The notes under the pieces are model-generated. The model worked only from the letters and a program-made list of their open reading frames with translations, had not been told where the DNA came from and did not search any database. Source: Lachnospiraceae bacterium (GTDB taxonomy: Bacteria; Bacillota; Clostridia; Lachnospirales; Lachnospiraceae). From it: DNA of 6,395 nt. The position numbers and the translations under genes were made by a program. Of the stretch, positions 5,548-6,395 are shown piece after piece. The stretch lies in the NCBI GenBank assembly GCA_017412265.1, contig JAFPYK010000086.1:1-6395 (forward strand). Reading direction: 5' to 3'. The stretch's first letter is position 1. Each line of letters begins with the position of its first letter.

Positions 5548-5571
5548 GGGCAGGCGCGAGCCTGCCCTTTC
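5548..5571 (+). terminator. Hairpin terminator with GCGA tetraloop and short T-tract
   Basis: A perfect 8-bp stem pairs GGGCAGGC (5548-5555) with GCCTGCCC (5560-5567) around a GNRA-type GCGA loop, followed only by TTTCT. It sits between the 72-residue gene and the metallopeptidase gene. The poor U-tract suggests partial readthrough, and no separate promoter is obvious in the 30 bp before the next gene. Confidence 0.65.
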
Positions 5572-5587
5572 TCGTGGGAAATGAAGG

Positions 5588-5595
5588 AAAGGAGG
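5588..5595 (+). promoter_or_regulatory. RBS fixing the metallopeptidase start at 5602
   Basis: AAAGGAGG lies 6 nt before the ATG at 5602. An earlier in-frame ATG at 5581 would place this site inside the coding region and has no Shine-Dalgarno of its own, so 5602 is preferred. Confidence 0.8.
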
Positions 5596-5601
5596 CCCGG
5601 A

Positions 5602-6174
5602 ATGACGGAAATGGGGATCCGGATCAAGGTGGTCCGGTCGAAACGAAGATCCCTGTCCCTGCAGGTGAAGCCGCAGGGCGTGATCCTGCATGCGCCGCAG
5701 CAGGCGTCAGATGACGAGATCCGGGCATTTGTGCACGAGCACCGCAAATGGCTGATCACGCATGCGTCGCGGGTGGCCAGGGCGCGGGCCGAGGCGCTGG
5801 AGGCCGGGAAGCTGAGCCCGGAGGAAGTGGCGGACCTGAAGGAGGAGGGCAAGAAGGTCTTCCGTGAACGGATCGCTCATTACGAGCCGATGCTCGGAGT
5901 CCGCTGCAGGAGAGTGACGGTTCGTGCGCAGAAGACGAAGTGGGGGAGCTGCAGTGCGGCCGGGAACCTGAATTTCAACTGCCTGCTTCTGCTGGCGCCT
6001 CCGGAGGTGCTGGACAGCGTGGTGGTCCATGAGCTGTGCCACTTGAAGGAGATGAATCATTCTGCGGCGTTTTACCGCCACGTGAGATCGGTGTTCCCGG
6101 AGTATGACCGGTGGAACCATTGGCTGAAGGAGCACGGGCCGGGGCTGCTGCAGAGGCTGCCGGAGTCGGGCTGA
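5602..6174 (+). CDS. YgjP/DUF45-type zinc metallopeptidase
   Basis: A 190-residue predicted cytoplasmic zinc-dependent metallopeptidase of the YgjP-like (DUF45, M48-related) group. The order of motifs is typical: an N-terminal beta-rich domain starting IRIKVVRSKRRSLSLQV, then VILHAP, a helical Arg/Glu-rich linker (about 50-90), TKWGSCS...LNFN, and the zinc site HELCHLKEMNH with H143, H147 and H153 as probable ligands and E144 as the general base. Aromatic residues follow (FYRHVRSVFPEYDRW). No signal peptide or membrane segment is seen. The physiological substrate of this family is not well established. The gene may be reached by readthrough from the riboswitch unit or have an unrecognised promoter; a convergent gene and a shared terminator lie downstream. 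Confidence 0.9.
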   Translation: MTEMGIRIKVVRSKRRSLSLQVKPQGVILHAPQQASDDEIRAFVHEHRKWLITHASRVARARAEALEAGKLSPEEVADLKEEGKKVFRERIAHYEPMLGVRCRRVTVRAQKTKWGSCSAAGNLNFNCLLLLAPPEVLDSVVVHELCHLKEMNHSAAFYRHVRSVFPEYDRWNHWLKEHGPGLLQRLPESG

Positions 6175-6195
6175 CCAGGAGCTCATCTCTCTTGA

Positions 6196-6210
6196 GGCCT
6201 CAGGGAGGCC
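6196..6210 (+). other. Small hairpin after the metallopeptidase gene
   Basis: GGCCTC (6196-6201) pairs with GAGGCC (6205-6210) around a 3-nt loop, followed by GTTTACG. It resembles a weak terminator without a real U-tract and sits just before the much stronger hairpin at 6232-6275. Confidence 0.35.
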
Positions 6211-6231
6211 GTTTACGAATGAATCAAATGA

Positions 6232-6275
6232 AAATGCACCCGAGAGCGGTTCATCACCGTGCTCCGGGTGCATTT
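6232..6275. terminator. Probable bidirectional terminator between convergent genes
   Basis: A perfect 11-bp stem pairs AAATGCACCCG (6232-6242) with CGGGTGCATTT (6265-6275). The 22-nt loop can pair further (CGGT/ACCG flanked by GAG/CTC). On the plus strand the stem ends in TTT followed by GTTGTCTT. On the minus strand it is followed by TTTTCATTT, a better U-tract. It lies between the plus-strand metallopeptidase gene and a minus-strand gene end, so it probably serves both. Confidence 0.8.
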
Positions 6276-6311
6276 GTTGTCTTGGAGAGGTGCGGCCTTT
6301 ACGGCCGGAAG

Positions 6312-6395
6312 TTATTCGCCTGCAGGAAGGTGCTCGCGCCAGTCGCGGTCGCGGATTTCATCGGGAATGTTGGATGAGCCGAAGACCTTCTCAAC
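6312..6395 (-). CDS. C-terminal 27 residues of an unidentified minus-strand gene (partial)
   Basis: Reading the minus strand from the window edge gives an open frame of 27 codons ending in TAA (complement of 6312-6314). The residues (beginning VEKVFGSSNIP, then DEIRDRDW, ending HLPAGE) are polar and charged, like a natural C-terminus. The gene converges on the metallopeptidase gene, and the terminator at 6232-6275 lies in the right place for it. The family cannot be named from so short a piece, and the start is outside the window. Confidence 0.55.
   Translation of the reverse strand, partial: VEKVFGSSNIPDEIRDRDWREHLPAGE

Noticed and set aside
5581..5601. Earlier ATG adding 7 residues to the metallopeptidase
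   Set aside because: There is no Shine-Dalgarno before 5581, while AAAGGAGG lies 6 nt before the ATG at 5602.
5310..5852. 180-codon minus-strand frame across the 72-residue gene and the metallopeptidase gene
   Set aside because: It crosses a terminator and two plus-strand genes with good ribosome binding sites, and has low-complexity charged composition.

Overview
The window (6,395 bp, GC-rich coding DNA) looks like a chromosomal segment of an anaerobic, fermentative, high-GC member of the Bacillota, plausibly a gut-type Clostridia/Lachnospiraceae organism. This is inferred from near-consensus AGGAGG-type ribosome binding sites, SigA-type promoters, compact intrinsic terminators, an LdhA-type D-lactate dehydrogenase, a PTS HPr domain with Gram-positive features, an iron-sulfur-rich pyrimidine reductase and a yybP-ykoY riboswitch. 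No insertion sequence, phage gene, CRISPR array, tRNA or rRNA was seen.

Layout. (1) Positions 118-1989 hold a two-gene unit: a PreA-type dihydropyrimidine dehydrogenase subunit with an unusual cysteine-rich N-terminal extension, then an unrecognised 137-residue four-helix membrane protein 18 bp downstream. A hairpin terminator near 2013-2058 closes the unit. No promoter is visible in the first 117 bp, so the unit probably starts outside the window. (2) Positions 2108-3556 are a self-contained transcription unit with its own promoter and a strong UUCG-loop terminator. It encodes one 434-residue protein in which a complete HPr phosphocarrier domain is fused to a complete D-lactate dehydrogenase. 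(3) Positions 3562-5065 carry a promoter and a 480-residue MATE-family transporter with a GTG start. (4) Positions 5105-5571 carry a SigA promoter, a yybP-ykoY (Mn2+-sensing) riboswitch, a 72-residue very hydrophobic protein of unknown function and a short-tailed hairpin terminator. (5) Positions 5602-6174 encode a YgjP/DUF45-type zinc metallopeptidase. (6) A probable bidirectional terminator at 6232-6275 separates it from the 3' end of a converging minus-strand gene that runs off the right edge.

How it fits together. The genes look like neighbouring short transcription units rather than one pathway. The PreA protein would reduce uracil/thymine. The HPr-LDH fusion would tie the PTS phosphorylation state (the PEP/pyruvate balance) to reduction of pyruvate to D-lactate. 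The riboswitch unit suggests a manganese-responsive small membrane protein, possibly with readthrough into the metallopeptidase gene. The most notable items are the HPr-LDH fusion, which keeps the phosphorylatable His15 but has lost the Ser46 regulatory site; the riboswitch-controlled 72-residue protein; and the PreA variant, which carries ligands for four [4Fe-4S] clusters, as full-length mammalian DPYD does, but no FAD/NAD(P)H module.
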